A stretch of 5,622 nt of DNA from Chryseobacterium sp. (GTDB lineage: Bacteria > Bacteroidota > Bacteroidia > Flavobacteriales > Weeksellaceae). A program made the translations under genes and the position numbers. Within the stretch, counting starts at the first letter, position 1, and each line of letters opens with the position of its first letter. This document shows, in pieces, positions 5,381 through 5,622 of the stretch. The notes under the pieces are model-generated. The model was not told where the DNA came from, searched no databases, and was given only the letters and a program-made list of their open reading frames with translations. Location: the NCBI GenBank assembly GCA_030146295.1, contig JASLCD010000427.1, positions 1 to 5,622 on the forward strand, read 5' to 3'.

Positions 5381-5456
5381 CCCGCAGTGAGGCGGCGGCT
5401 CTGCTTCGCGCCGCCGCCGAGCTAGGAATTGCAACGGAGAGCGGGTTCCCGGCTCC
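5381..5456. repeat. GC-rich, nested inverted-repeat element
   Basis: This 76-bp block is about 72% G+C (55 of 76 by hand count) inside AT-rich flanks. Its core is GGCGGCGGC (5391-5399) paired with GCCGCCGCC (5410-5418) around a 10-nt loop. An outer pair, CCCGC (5381-5385) with GCGGG (5441-5445), encloses it. A competing 3' hairpin pairs GAGC-GGG (5439-5445) with CCC-GCTC (5448-5455) across one G/G mismatch. No coding frame or known RNA family is evident. It resembles a dispersed intergenic repeat of the kind found in Chryseobacterium-like genomes, but copy number cannot be seen from one window. Confidence 0.6.
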
Positions 5457-5535
5457 TGAAAAATTAAATTGTAAATATTTGCCTGTTTATTAACTGCTTT
5501 TTTTATTGAATCTCATGATTTTGGATCCAAATTGC

Positions 5536-5543
5536 TATTTTTG
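5536..5543 (+). promoter_or_regulatory. glyS: -7 box upstream of glyS
   Basis: TATTTTTG matches TAnnTTTG and ends 21 bp before the glyS ATG. This predicts a leader of roughly 15 nt containing GACGTAAAAAAATT, the A-rich, Shine-Dalgarno-free start context typical of Bacteroidota. A leader this short leaves no room for a T-box. TTG at 5506-5508 is too far and TTTG at 5520-5523 too near for a standard -33 box. Confidence 0.5.
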
Positions 5544-5564
5544 CATTTCAGACGTAAAAAAATT

Positions 5565-5622
5565 ATGGCAAAGCAAGAAGATGTTTTCAAGAAAGTGATT
5601 TCTCACGCTAAAGAATATGGTT
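5565..5622 (+). CDS. glyS: Glycine--tRNA ligase, N-terminal fragment cut by window edge
   Basis: Only the first 19 codons are present: MAKQEDVFKKVISHAKEYG. This matches the start of the single-chain (alpha2-type) glycyl-tRNA synthetase of flavobacteria, where a (K/N)QED-FKKVISHAKEYG opening leads into the class II catalytic core. The enzyme charges tRNA-Gly in the cytosol. No catalytic motif is inside the window, so the call rests on this N-terminal signature. The start follows an A-rich leader and a -7 box 21 bp upstream, in an arrangement divergent from truC. The symbol glyS is used as commonly annotated; glyQS is also used for single-chain forms. Confidence 0.8.
   Translation, partial: MAKQEDVFKKVISHAKEYG

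Larger units (their letters stand above)
5260..5564. other. 305-bp divergent intergenic region between truC and glyS
   Basis: Apart from the truC and glyS -7 boxes, the 35-bp palindrome and the GC-rich element, I see only AT-rich sequence here, including an 8-bp palindrome TTGATCAA at 5351-5358. The short open frames crossing it on the minus strand translate the repeats and are not credible genes. No tRNA or riboswitch structure is recognisable. Confidence 0.7.

Noticed and set aside
5237..5434. A 65-codon minus-strand open frame crossing the intergenic region.
   Set aside because: It overlaps the truC start in another frame and mostly translates the two repeats; its Arg/Pro-rich start is a by-product of the GC-rich element.
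5439..5456. A tRNA T-arm-like string (GCGGGTTCCCGG) in the GC-rich element.
   Set aside because: No acceptor stem, anticodon arm or D-arm can be fitted around it; it is better explained as one hairpin of the repeat.

Overview
The window looks like chromosome from a member of the Bacteroidota, most likely a Chryseobacterium-type flavobacterium (family Weeksellaceae). The evidence is AT-rich intergenic DNA, start regions with little or no Shine-Dalgarno sequence, Bacteroidota-style -7 boxes (TAnnTTTG) in front of nearly every gene, and protein sequences that read as flavobacterial. The genus is an inference from protein similarity recalled from memory.

Layout, left to right. (1) 1-457, minus: the N-terminal part of a secreted murein L,D-transpeptidase-family protein that runs off the left edge. 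(2) 458-584: its upstream region, with a -7 box and a 20-bp-period direct repeat. (3) 585-1124, minus: a lipoprotein-type methionine sulfoxide reductase B (MsrB). (4) 1125-1207: a divergent promoter region whose core is a perfect palindrome made of two back-to-back -7 boxes. (5) 1208-2452, plus: a DUF445 (YjiN-like) membrane protein, followed after 26 bp by (6) 2479-3369, plus: a secreted protein of unknown function. (7) 3371-3396: a hairpin that can serve as terminator for both converging transcripts. (8) 3404-4441, minus: pyrD, dihydroorotate dehydrogenase with class 2 architecture. (9) 4442-4563: the pyrD promoter and a small hairpin downstream of truC. (10) 4564-5259, minus: truC, a tRNA pseudouridine synthase. 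(11) 5260-5564: a 305-bp gene-free divergent region holding a 35-bp perfect palindrome and a roughly 76-bp GC-rich, strongly foldable element. (12) 5565-5622, plus: the first 19 codons of glycyl-tRNA synthetase, running off the right edge.

The genes are mostly independent housekeeping units: envelope maintenance (L,D-transpeptidase, secreted MsrB, DUF445 protein), pyrimidine synthesis (pyrD) and translation (truC, glyS). Only the DUF445 gene and its downstream neighbour look like a two-gene operon. I see no defence system, mobile element with a transposase, CRISPR array or RNA gene. The most interesting points are the symmetric promoter, two probable leaderless starts, a cysteine at the catalytic-base position of a class 2 PyrD, and the two repeat elements upstream of truC.
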